Source: Lingula anatina (lineage: Eukaryota; Brachiopoda; Lingulata; Lingulida; Lingulidae). Taken from it: a stretch of DNA of 64,000 nt. Positions within the stretch are counted from its first letter, which is position 1. Each line of letters begins with the position of its first letter. Location of the stretch: positions 62,001 through 126,000 of the forward strand of contig NW_019775414.1 in assembly GCF_001039355.2 (NCBI RefSeq), read 5' to 3'. The position numbers and the translations under genes were made by a program. Positions 1-10,550 of the stretch are shown here, in pieces. The notes beneath the pieces were generated by a model. It was not told the origin of the DNA and ran no database searches. It worked only from the letters and a program-made list of their open reading frames with translations.

Positions 1-3000
1 AGATGAAACGATAATGACAAAAACACTGTCCAAATTTTTGCCCATATACCACAGTTTCATTTTTAAGACGATTTGAAAACCATTCCTTATATTGAGACAG
101 GATGTTATTTTTCAGAAACTAAAAAAAAAAAGTAGATTTCAGAAACTCTGCCATTAAAAAAAGATGGATAAGCAGAAATACCTCAAAAAAGTTTTTTTCT
201 TTCTGTGCAATTCAATACAGTATCAGTTTAGTATCAAATACATTTTACTGAACTAGTGGTGATACGTTTCAAGAAACCTTATGAGATTGCTCCCTGCCTG
301 TTGAAAGATCTCAGAGCAGAGGTGGGGCCTCTCAAACAAAATTTTTTGATTTGTTGTGGGTGATAGGGATAGGCTGTCTCCCCATTCTAATACTTTGTGG
401 TTTTTTTGGCATTGGTGGCTTCTGTATATGGCCTGTCTTTTATTGAGATCATGTGTTGATTGTTTCAAGAGCACCCTTCTCAAATTGTACTCTTCTGATG
501 AAAGGTTGCAATGTAGAGGTGAAGGGTATAAAAAGGTAGGGGTGGAGAGTTCATGCTTTATGATCAAATTACTTTAGATAGTTTGTCAGTAAATAATTCA
601 TTCTTGCACTTTTTTTTTCTTTTTTTGTTTGTTTTTTGTCCTGACTTCTGAATCTGAAATTGGCAGAAACTGGACTGAAAGAGCAGACCAAGTCTCCTTA
701 AATGCCATTGATTTCTCATAGCTCTCCTATAATGTTGATAGTACAGACTTGTAGGAACACAAGATAACAATTGCCGCCTATGGCATTCAGATTACCATTA
801 TAGACATTGAACCAGGGATGAAACCAGATTATCAGTGATATGTGTACAGTCTCCCAGCACTGGGCAGTCATTTAATACTACTAAAACTAGGCCTTCTAGT
901 GTTATATTGATATCAGGGGAAGTCGTTCATTTGCTCTGTGGCTTCTCTAAACTGGTTTATGTGGATGTTTGCCGTAATCTAAACTGAAGTCTATTTCTAA
1001 AGAAATTACAAAAGCAGAAGAAAACACATCAGTTGGTCTTTATTGATAGTTCACCCTTCTAAGATTAGCAAAAAATGGCTATTTTGCAATTGAATTGGGT
1101 TTTATAATCACATATTTTGTCTTGTGTTCTATATCAAATTGGTTTGTGCATGCTATAAAGTATCTGTATCGTGTTTACACAGACAAAAATGTAAACCAGT
1201 GTGCGCTGCAAGTTAGAATTGATTTTTTTTTATCATCCATAGATTCGATCATACTTTGTCTTTTCTGTCTAGATTTCTGTTTGGCTTCAGTGGTCAGGAG
1301 TTGACAAGGTACACAGAAGGTCTTTCACAACTCCTGAAGCAGAACAAGAGAAATCCCCCCTGGAGTAGATTCACATTAAAGATCACTGGTGAATGATAGT
1401 CTTAATAGAGATACAAAACAGAGGAAGTGCAAGTTTTGCATTCCCATTCTGCAAACGAGTAACTAATCTTTCTCCTGTTCAGCCCATTGCCAAAAAAAAA
1501 GTCTTATGATAGATTGTTAAATTGCATACCTTAAAAAGAATTTTGCATTTGGGATTTCTCAGTTATTTTGGTTTCTGTCTGCTGGTTCTATTAAAGGGAA
1601 TGTTTGGTGATATGGTACTGGCTTCCCTGTTACTCTTTTTTATTAAAGATAGATAAAATTATCAGGTTTTTCTGTGTTTCTTTTTCGAGAGATACATGGA
1701 AGATACCAGCTACTCCCTCTGTTGCCTGTCATGTTCCCCATAAATCAACCCATGTTTTTGGAAGACTTGTTGAAAACTTAAACTGAAAAGGATGTCGATC
1801 AGGCCCTTCACCTAATCTTACTTGTAAACATTCGCCAGTGTTGTGGAATGTCTGCTGGTTATCTTCGGGGAGTGAGAGTTCCCTGTATTTATTAGGCTAA
1901 TAGACACACGTGGCTGTCCTTAGCTGGCTGGCTGGTTAGTTTTACAGGTGTGCTTCGGGGACCGTTCATTTTGTATTCACAGCAGGAGGCCTGCGGTGTC
2001 ACCGTATACCTGTGCTGGTTACTGGAGGAGTATGTAAAACGATCCACCTTGTAGACATGTATCCTCATCTCCTCCCTCAGTGGAATCTGTCATTTGGTGG
2101 TGGTTTCTTCATCATCACAGTGACACTGCAACCCCCTTGTTGATACAGAACACAAAAGTAACTGGAACTAAATGCATGATGATACAGTTACAGTTAAAAT
2201 TCTAGATTCTTCTTTACCCCCTGGCTACGTAGTTTAGGTATCTTAAAATGCTGCGGATTATAAGAGGTAGAAATGAAGACTTCTGCATTATTTAGACTAT
2301 TTTTATATTTTTGCCAAACTATATCTTGGTCAGGGATTTGATGTTCTCTTAGTCACGAAAGGGGTAGTACACGCAGGACACACCGCTTGGCCAATTGACA
2401 AAATATTTCAATGGGAGTGCCTTGTCCATGCAATGGCCATTACATTACTGTTATGGGAGATGCACTTTGTTTCTGCCTTTACTGTGATAATAGGAAAAGG
2501 TATAGAATTAATCCTTGCACATGATTCTCCCATTAAGGCTATATTTGTGATATTCCTTTGATCTTATTAACCTTTTTGGCAGCAGTTCTTTTGATTTCAT
2601 GCCATCTTGCGATTATCTGTTAATGACAGATAGTGTATTGTATAGGAGGAAGGTTTGCATGTACCATCAACCCAGCACAAACTGTAGATGCATTAATCAT
2701 TTATGCAGACTGAAATCTTTACGCAGATTTAATACCTGTACCCCCCCCCCTCTTGACATGCTATGTATACCTTAGTGTATTCAATGTTATATTTGACTTA
2801 GTACTTTTATTTTACTGCAGTTGGGCTTGATTGGGGGGGGGGGGGGGCAATGGATATTTTGTTGAAATGTATGTTTTTTTTTTCTCTTCAGTTGCCATAA
2901 TCTTGTAATGCCTTTTTTTTCTACACATTGATTTGGTCAAGTTAGAATACACTGAGCCCAGTGAAGTTAGACAGAGAAACATGTGTTTGCCAAGAGATAT

Positions 3001-5742
3001 TAGGTGCATTACAAACACCTAAGAATACTTGGATGTACTGTCAGATTTGGGTTGATTTACGCTCATTACCATTTCCTCCAAAAAGAAAGGAATCAAAGAG
3101 GCCATTCTCAGAGACCTACCCTCTCTTCTTCCAGTTTCCTGACTGGTAGATGATCAGTTCTTACCTTACTGCATGTGTTTCCCTTGATCTAGTTATTTTG
3201 ACCTTTGTGGTGAATTTTGCTCCTGCCTTAAACATGCCTCTATTTATGAGTTTGAAATGAGAGTAGGAAAATGAACACCAGATTCTGTGAAAATTCATTG
3301 AAATAAGAAAGAAAAAAAAAAGAAGAACCCTGCGTGATGATATGGATACCTCTTGAACCTCTTGCACAGCTTTCCAATTCTGCACTGGCGCTAATTTGAT
3401 CATCTTACCTAAATCTAGCAGCTGATAATGAGAAAATTAGTACCAGGCTTTGCAAAAATGTCTTGGATCAAAAGTACCTCCATGATAATATAGATACCTC
3501 TCAGACCCTCTTGTGCAGTCTTCCTATACTGCACTGGCAATAATATGACCTTTTTAAGCTAGACTGGTACCCACAGAGATAATCTTAGGTAAATAGTACT
3601 CTCTCCTCGGGGTGTTGGCAGGGAAGAAAGGCTCTGGGACATCTTCTTGGGTTTTGTTCTTTTTACGGAGTTCTCTGACAAGAAGTCCCAATTTTAGATT
3701 TATTCGGAGTTCTACTGTCAAAATAACAGTGCCAGAGAAAATCAGGTGAAAAAGTCTATAGTCATCAAGACTTGTTATAAATTAAATATCATTTGCTTTG
3801 TTCCGTTACTTCTTAGAATTTGTTTTCTAGCTGTTTTTGATCAAGTGGTTATTGCCTTGGGCATTTTTTTTTCTAAAATAGCAGCAAGAGATAGGTAGAG
3901 TGTAGATGTCAGTTTCTTACAGTCATGGACAATGCATGTTTGATTACAATCATGCCACATTCTGGCAATGTGGAAGCTGCAACAAAGGCACAAATTCCTG
4001 TGCAGGGAGCGTCACATTTTTCACTCCGCGCCCGACAATAGCATCTCGCAGCATCTTCTTGTGCCGTTCATCTGTTAGTTCATTGAGCAGTTCCGAAGCA
4101 TGGAATTGAAATTTTTCCATTTTAATCGAGTCAACTATTCATAAAAGGTGACAAAAAATGGGATTTGTATACATTTATTTTGATATTTCCTCCCTTTTTA
4201 CGCTGTGGCTCTTAGGCGTGTAATTTTGGTGTCATCCTTTTTGCCTATCCAGGGGCAATCTCTTTGCTCTACTGCACATGCACAGGTATGCGGACCATTA
4301 CAGGCTAGTTCCCCTTTTTACTGTTTGTCACGGAGGGGTTTATTACACAAGTGTCATTTATCTTCATGCACCTGTAGTGAAAAATGCTCTAAATGTTTGC
4401 AAAAGGCACAGTATTTGCACAAACAAGATCAATAATACAAATTCCCCAGACTAAAATTGTGATCCCAGTCAAACTCTTATTGGGAAAGAAAGTTGGTTTG
4501 CTTTAGAAGAAACGATTTAGCAATCGCCATAGCAAAAGTATTGCAGAGAAAAAATGGCATAGAAGAATGTTTGGTATTGATGGCGGGGTTTGATAAGGAT
4601 GCTCTTCTCTGTTCATCAGCATTTCTGTTTAATTTGCTCTTGAAAAAGGTGAAAATTGGAAAGGGAGATCCTTGCATTATATCCAGTGACCTGGCTTTTT
4701 CACACTTCGCCTGCTCCTGTGCTTTATCGCCAGATTTCTGAAGGGCTGCTTAAATGAATATACGATTGAATTATGTATGCAAGTTGCACTTTCTCAAAGC
4801 ATTCCTGATAGGCCATAATAACCAGCCCCAAGCAACCAAAAGCCCATTCAGCAAACAAATGGCCATGATGATTGGAAGTCCAGCCGCTGGAATACCCCAT
4901 CAAGCCTCATTGTTTCACATGGAGAAGTAATCAGAAGCATATCAAGAGTCCGTATTACATGCCATTACTTGGCTCAGTTGCCGAGTTGGAGGGCCAGTGA
5001 TTTTTGCATTCATATGCTTTTCTTACCGGTCCTGACCCATGAAAGGGAAAATTTGAATGTTTTACCCTGACCTTTGACTTCTGCTCTGTTCAAAGTTTTG
5101 AAGCATTTGTGTGGGGGATGAAAGGGTAGGACAACAGTGGCCCAACACCAGCGCCTTTCATGTCTTTATTGAAAACTCAAAATGCCTTTCATCGGGCGGC
5201 ATCTCTTAGGGAAAACAGTTTTTGTTGGGACATATTGTTCTCCGTCTATGCAACAGATTTCACGCTTTTCCGCCTGAACCATAGGGTTAGAACACAAAAT
5301 AAGGTTTTGATTTACGCTCCTTTATGGGCAAGTTTATTTTTACCCTGAATAGGGGTGTTCAGCAGTTGTGTTACAGGATTTAACAGATTGCAGTTGATGT
5401 GACGGACTGATACTTTTGATACTTTCAGCTTTTCAGTGGATGGGAGTGAAAAGATCTTTCCATACTCACACCTGATGGATATATTTAATGCTTGAATGTA
5501 TAATAAAGATAAATAAAAATCAGTTGACATTATACTCAAACTTAAACAGAAACTAAAAATCCTTTTATTTTCTCCAATTTATCAACAGAATTTTGATGAA
5601 AAAAAGTGACACAATTCAGACATTTGCTGCAAACTGGCTATAACGGAGATTATTTTCCAAACGGACCCTAGCTCATTTAATTCCTAAAATTATTCATGCC
5701 ACTAACCAGTTGTTAATGGCTGTAGATTGTTCTCTTTTGCAG
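1..5742 (+). other. Quaking intron upstream of the QUA2 exons
   Basis: No supportable exon was found on either strand. The segment is T-rich on the + strand, as expected for an intron of a + strand gene. It holds only homopolymer runs (C at about 2743-2752, G at about 2834-2848) and short chance reading frames. It ends in the acceptor TTGTTCTCTTTTGCAG at 5727-5742. QKI KH-domain residues were looked for and not found. Confidence 0.6.
5701..5717 (+). promoter_or_regulatory. Bipartite quaking response element and likely branch point before QUA2 exon A
   Basis: ACTAAC at 5701-5706 and TAAT at 5714-5717, separated by 7 nt. This matches the published quaking element (ACUAAY plus a UAAY half site within about 20 nt). 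ACTAAC is also an ideal branch-point sequence; its probable branch A at 5705 lies 38 nt before the exon. Bound quaking could compete with the branch-point protein SF1. The motif is seen directly; binding is inferred. Confidence 0.55.
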
Positions 5743-5845
5743 CCTGAAGGAGAAGACAATCTCAAAAAAGTCCAGCTTATGGAGCTAGCCTTATTAAATG
5801 GGACATATAGAGACCCAGCCATCAGAGCTTTTAATCCCTCAACAC
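5743..5845 (+). CDS. QKI: Quaking alternative QUA2 exon A (103 nt)
   Basis: The acceptor TTTTGCAG precedes the exon and the donor C|GTAAGT follows at 5846. It starts in phase 0, encodes [20 protein letters not shown] then TYRD and the tail [10 protein letters not shown], and ends with one spare base. The length is 1 mod 3, so it cannot be skipped or joined to exon B without shifting the frame. The Lys-Lys-x-Gln core that contacts RNA in STAR structures is intact, with Val at the variable position. Compared with exon B the first 24 codons differ at 19 of 72 bases but at only three residues, so the pair is old and under purifying selection. Confidence 0.88.
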
Positions 5846-8800
5846 GTAAGTGTCCGATTAATGCTCATATACATTAATATATGCTTAAAATGTACTAACA
5901 TTTTGTTAACACAACTCTTTCAGCCGGAAGGAGAGGATGACTTAAAGAAACGCCAACTCATGGAGTTAGCCCTGATTAACGGGACATATCGAGACACCAC
6001 AAAGCCCCCTGGACAACAACCTTCTCCGCCTACTTCGTCTCGTAAGTTGTCAGTCGGTCAGTAAGCTGCATGGGAACCAAGTAGCTGGGATGCTGCCATC
6101 AGTCTGTGCTCGCTTCTTCACATTTCACCACCAGTTTGGCAGTGTGTGGCTTTAGTTTGATCCTTATCCCGCCTTTTTATTTATTTATTTATTTATTTTT
6201 TATCTATTCTTTTTTTAGTGTTTTCAATAATTGCTTTTGTGGTATGATTTGGATATTTTTGCTGACCCCCCCTTTATCTTCATATTACACACTATTTCAG
6301 CTTGGCTTGGACCTTATAGATGCCAGATCCAAGTGATTTTTCTCTGATTTCTTCCCACAGTGAAACAGTGATCATGTGTGATGATGTAGAATTGCTGTCA
6401 ATTTGTGATGAGTTAATGATGATTAAGTTCTCATTATAAAATAAAGATCCCCTTTTTCTCCCGATTAAGTGACATTTAAAAAGAAAATATGTATATGTTT
6501 ACAAAAAAAAAATCTTCTCATGAGTTTGTTCTAGATAAAAGATAAACATATTCAATAATTTATTTGCATGTAAAAATATGGAAATAAACATTCATTATTA
6601 TATTTAAAAAATGATAAGAACAGTGGACTCATTAAACTTGACAGCAGTTCTACACAATTTTAGTTCATATGCATGGTGCAGGATGTTCTTGATTTTTTTC
6701 TTTGCATGATTTTGTAAAATGGATCATTACTATTATCATTATGCTATACGGTTCACTCAATATTATTTTATCTGATGTGTCCCCCCACTGGAACCTGGAG
6801 TTGGTGTTTCAACCCTTTGTATATACACATATGTAGGTGTTTAGTAGATTATAGTACCAAACCCAGACTTTGTTCTTTTTCTTTCATAAAGGAACTTTAT
6901 CCCAGTAGTGCTTTCCTATAGTTTGGAGAATGGATTAATGAGTTATGAAGAATAATTGTAATTTTTTTAAAAGATAAATTTTTAAAAAAAAAAGAATGAA
7001 AATAAGAACATTACATTAATTTTCATGTCAATTCTGGAGTAATTGTTTGTTTAATCCTTCACAGATTTAACTAAAAAATCATCAATGTGTCTTTTTGCTT
7101 GTCATTGTTGTTGGATTTTATATCACACAGAGTATATATATATTGTGCTGTTGCTGTGATTTTAACATCACAAGACTTTGCTTTACAGAAGCCAGTGGGT
7201 TGGTGTGGTTTACTAGGGTGAACCAGTGCAGTTTATGTGAAGTAACATGTTATCTTTGCTGTTTTATGTGTTCAGTGTCAAACGGATAACCCGGTGATAG
7301 TGCTCTGTAATGTCAAGAAGTTGTTTGCTTTTTGGTGAGAGTTGTGGGTTTGCTCTGGTAACCAGTGTGTGCCCACAGTTGCCTTAGCCATGTGATACTT
7401 TCACATTTTGGTAAAAAAAAAAAAGTGTTGGGAGTGGAATGAAATAATTCATAAAGGAGAAAATTTTAAGAAAAAATAAAAGGGTGAAAATGACTGTATC
7501 AAAAGGTTCAGTTCAGTTTTGAAAGAGGTCAACTTTGCCATTCTTCTGTTTGACACTGCACAACAAAAAAGACATCTTTTGCATTAAAGTAATAAGCTCG
7601 TAGTAGCACTTCAGTGTTGTGTTCCCTTTCAGATGCTCATACTCGTACATTCGACCCAGCCACGGGACTGATGCTAACACCGAACCTACGAGCTCAAGGG
7701 CCAGCAGGAGCGCCATTATTCCTATCGCCCAGAGGTCTTCCGGGAGCCGGATCCATGCAGACGCAGATCGCTGGCCAGATGGCAAGCCAGTTAGCCAATC
7801 ACCAGCTAGCGTCAGCTCAGTTAGCCAATGCTCAGGCAGCACAGGCAGTCGCCGCCAATGCAGCCCACCAACATACGGTCTTGGGCAGCCCGCCTCCGCT
7901 AGTGCCACCTATATCCGCCCCAGAGTTGTCCATGTCGCCGGGAGCTGGGCTGATATACACTAGCACTCCGTACGATCATTACGCTATGACTCTGGGAGGA
8001 CCAAGTACGGCGTTGTTCGAGTACCCAGGGACTGGGCAACCAGGTGGAGTGGGTATGTGCCACTTTAGATAGAAGGACTGGGACTTATGTGATATTTTTC
8101 CATTTCCATGTGACTCCAGTTTCAGATATTTTGTTATGTTTTTGTGTGCAAAATGACAATTTTTTTCTTTTTTTTTCAAAGAGGTGAATCTTTGGTTATA
8201 AGGCAAGCACAGGGTTAGGTTTGGTTTGAGTTTTGACAGGCAGTGATATGGTGCTCGCCTTGGGCAAAATGTGTAATGGTGGGCCTTTAGTTTGGCCAAG
8301 AGACAACCAGTTTGTGCTATGAGAAAAAAATGGGTTGTCTTATTCCCATTGGTTGAATTTTGGTGCTTTTGTGGTTTTTCTTTGTAGAGCAACATGTTTG
8401 TTTTTTTTTTCTTTTGAAAAATTTTGTTTGTGTTCATTGTGCTGTGTTGCAAGAAATGTAAAATCGCCAAAGCAATAGTCTTCATCTTGAACCACTGAGC
8501 CTGTGCTTGACTTGCCCAAGATTCATCCGTTGTAAGTGGACCAAGAAAGTTGTTGGAAGTATTTGCATCACAGCGGCAGGGTATAAATATATAAAAGATT
8601 TTTTTATTATTATATTTATAGATAACACTTCGCCCACATGCAGCACACACATTCCAAAAATGGGGCAGACATTTTTCCCCCCGAGGTCGAATCTGCTGTT
8701 GCTTTATTTTTTTCATGAGGAAAAACAATTTTGTAGACAAAAGTGATTCTCGTGGTGTAATTTTTTCTGCCAAAGAAATATTTTGTAGCAGAAATGGCCT

Positions 8801-10550
8801 ATTTATCTCTGGGGACCAAATGTTTAGCAGATGTTAGATATTAATCATTTGGGATGGATATTTTCTTTACCACAAATTTATTAGATTGAAGGGAAGCAAT
8901 GACTTTACCATACAGTTTCAATGAAGAGATTCGTTATGGAACATATATGGCAATGCTCAATAGAGATGTGAAACTTGAGATTTCTAGTTGAAATTTTTTT
9001 TTTTTTTTACTGAAAGGATGTTGTTTAGGGTAAGGGAGGGTGTAATGTTGTGGAAAATACAACTGAATTGTTTATGGGAAACTGACAAAAAATCAAATGT
9101 AAATCAAGCCATCTGCCTAAAGCACAAACTTTACAACTTCTTCCATTTTGTCTTCATTTTGCTATGAAGTTTAGTTCATATCTTTGTTGTCTTTGTTTGA
9201 CATCAACAACATGCCAATTTTGTTGCAACAATATACTATCAAGTATTCATTTAATGTAATGTCTCATTTGCTCTTTTGGCCTTAAATGTGTCATGACATT
9301 TAGACATATCTAGTAGATGACATGTTAAAGTCTTCATGGTGACACATATCCTCAGTGACAAAAATTCATTTTTTAAAGAAAATCTCTCTCTTATTGCAGG
9401 TTAAGAGAGATGGTCAAGTGCAATATTTAAGAAACTGCTGAATTTAATTAAAAGCTGATGAAATGTTGGTTCGGCTTGGGATTAAGATGTGGCAATATTT
9501 TGATTTATGTCAAACAAAGTTTTTTTTTTTTGCATGCATCTGACCTGGTTTCTTTACCCACAGGAAACTCTACCCAACGTGCTGCCTAGGAAGAGATGGA
9601 AGTCTCCCGTTTAACAACTAATCAGATGTCCCTAACATTGTTTACTTATATGAATATTGTGCAGAGATTCATGCTTCTTTGTTGCATTTAATAATATAAT
9701 GTCCTTAGTGTATTATATAGACTATTGTAGAAATGGTGATGGTGCATCCTATAGATTTTATTTCATTATCATTGCAGTGATTATTATTTCAATTATTAAT
9801 GTGTCGTAATATTCAGTTATTAATTACTGTGTGTTTTAATTTTTTTCTGGCTTTTCTTAAACAAGTAAATAGCAGTCTTTGTTTTACAGACCTGTTGGTG
9901 ATAGGGACCCTAAAGCACCACTTCTTTTAATTAATGACATTTAGTTGTCTGTTTTAATTTACTTGTTGCTTAATGTTTCTTTTTCCTGTACAACTTTATA
10001 TTTGCTTTTGAATCAGTGGCAGCTTCTCAGTGGAGTTTTAACCTCATCTGGTGAAAAGTTTTGACCAAAATGACACTGAAAGTCCTCACCATCTTTACCC
10101 ATCTTTTGCATTTGAATTTTGGCTAATCTTTGAAACTGTAAGGTGCCAATTGGCTAAGTTTGGTGGGATTGAAATTTAAAACATTACATTACATTCAATT
10201 ATATTTACCCCAAAATTGCCCCTTGTATACAAACTAAATCCGGAGGTATCTAAGAAATAAATTTCATTTTAATGTTTTTACCACAGAATTTTATATTTAA
10301 TGTTTTCCCCACATTTCGGCTGGGACTCCCGAATCCACAACCATTTATGGTTAAATCCTAATCAAGAAACTGCCACTGTAAGCTTCTTTGTCCCCATAAT
10401 AATAATAATAATAATAATCATGTTGTCTTGTATGCACACAGTGATATCAAGTCTTGGGCTGTTTTACACTTAGGTGCGGTCCCCAAGATGAGGACACACA
10501 GTGTTAGTCGTGCTGCCACCCATCCTTATGCAAGGGTGTCTCTTTCATAA
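5743..10550 (+). CDS. QKI: Quaking/QKI (how) STAR RNA-binding protein, C-terminal half; 5' exons lie outside the window
   Basis: STAR proteins (QUA1-KH-QUA2) bind ACUAAY-type RNA elements and control splicing, stability and translation. Only the region after the KH domain is in this window. The chain is: one of two QUA2 exons (5743-5845 or 5924-6041), the exon 7633-8052, then one of several last exons, the best being 10474-10550. All junctions are phase 1 and have clean AG/GT sites. QUA2 is recognised from E-G-E-D-x-L-K-K-x-Q-L-M-E-L-A and the N-G-T-Y-R-D motif. Further on, [16 protein letters not shown] and a final ALFEYPG correspond to the vertebrate GLIYTPYEYPY and ILEYP segments. The last exon gives a tail starting G-A-V-P-K-M-R, like QKI-5 G-A-V-A-T-K-V-R. 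No KH exon was seen in 1-5742, so the N-terminus is upstream. Recognition is from family knowledge; no alignment was run. Confidence 0.9.
5894..5910 (+). promoter_or_regulatory. Bipartite quaking response element and likely branch point before QUA2 exon B
   Basis: ACTAAC at 5894-5899 and TAAC at 5907-5910 with a 7-nt spacer, the same arrangement as before exon A. The likely branch A (5898) lies 26 nt before exon B and about 52 nt after the exon A donor. That is close to the donor-branch distance at which splicing between neighbouring mutually exclusive exons is sterically blocked in known cases. Confidence 0.55.
5924..6041 (+). CDS. QKI: Quaking alternative QUA2 exon B (118 nt)
   Basis: The acceptor CTCTTTCAG and donor C|GTAAGT flank the exon. 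It starts in phase 0 and ends with one spare base, exactly like exon A, and encodes [24 protein letters not shown], then a Pro/Gln/Ser-rich tail [15 protein letters not shown]. Against exon A the changes are N to D, V to R beside the RNA-contacting Gln, and L to I; the tails are unrelated. The 78-nt intron between the exons is very short. The likely use is one exon or the other, giving proteins with different QUA2 charge and linker. Confidence 0.88.
6042..7632 (+). other. Quaking intron after the QUA2 exons
   Basis: T-rich intron ending in the acceptor GTTCCCTTTCAG at 7632. It contains a TTTA-type run near 6174-6200 and A/T homopolymers. No further copy of the QUA2 exon was found in it. Confidence 0.6.
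7633..8052 (+). CDS. QKI: Quaking C-terminal exon (420 nt)
   Basis: Phase 1 in and phase 1 out, joining in frame to either QUA2 exon and to every last exon listed here. It encodes about 140 residues: a start [12 protein letters not shown], a Gly/Pro-rich stretch, an Ala/Gln/Asn low-complexity block of repeated QLA-type units (about 7780-7870), a Pro-rich stretch, then [16 protein letters not shown] and ALFEYPG. The Tyr-rich part is the conserved signature of the QKI C-terminal half. GC content is clearly above that of its surroundings. It ends at G|GTATGTG. Confidence 0.88.
8053..8073 (+). CDS. Possible quaking read-through tail at the 420-nt exon donor
   Basis: If the donor at 8053 is not used, the frame continues G-M-C-H-F-R and stops at TAG 8071-8073. 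Vertebrate QKI-6 also has a very short tail starting G-M (recalled, not aligned). No close AATAAA was seen downstream, so this would be an intron-retention or early-termination form. Speculative. Confidence 0.25.
8074..9563 (+). other. Quaking intron between the 420-nt exon and the first candidate last exon
   Basis: T-rich sequence with several T runs. It ends in a good acceptor, CTGGTTTCTTTACCCACAG, at 9563. No QKI-7-like exon was recognised inside. Confidence 0.5.
9564..9589 (+). CDS. QKI: Candidate alternative quaking last exon 1, tail GNSTQRAA
   Basis: Behind a strong pyrimidine-rich acceptor. Joined in phase 1 to the 420-nt exon it reads G-N-S-T-Q-R-A-A then TAG at 9587-9589. The tail is short, as in some vertebrate QKI isoforms, but I do not recognise it. 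The support is the splice site and frame only. Confidence 0.45.
9590..10473 (+). other. 3' UTR or intron before the QKI-5-like exon
   Basis: AT-rich, no coding signal. It would be the 3' UTR of the GNSTQRAA form (an AATAAA lies near 10255) or intron for longer forms. An (ATA)n run lies at about 10397-10420. It ends in the acceptor CTGTTTTACACTTAG at 10473. Confidence 0.5.
10474..10550 (+). CDS. QKI: QKI-5-like quaking last exon (nuclear-isoform tail)
   Basis: Joined in phase 1 it reads [15 protein letters not shown], then [10 protein letters not shown] and TAA at 10548-10550. The vertebrate QKI-5 tail begins GAVATKVRRHD and contains RVHPYQRIV, which carries the nuclear localisation signal. 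The matching start, basic residues, H-P-Y-x-R and phase make this the homologous tail. It is the most convincing of the last exons. Confidence 0.8.

Noticed and set aside
7513-7908. 131-codon - strand frame over the quaking exon
   Set aside because: Shadow of the GC-richer coding exon on the opposite strand.
7619-7963. Second + strand frame over the quaking exon
   Set aside because: Out of frame with the QUA2 exons and lacks the conserved Tyr-rich segment.
7979-8773. 264-codon reading frame on the - strand
   Set aside because: It runs antisense over the end of the 420-nt quaking exon into intron, is Lys/Asn-rich as expected from AT-rich DNA, and shows no domain.
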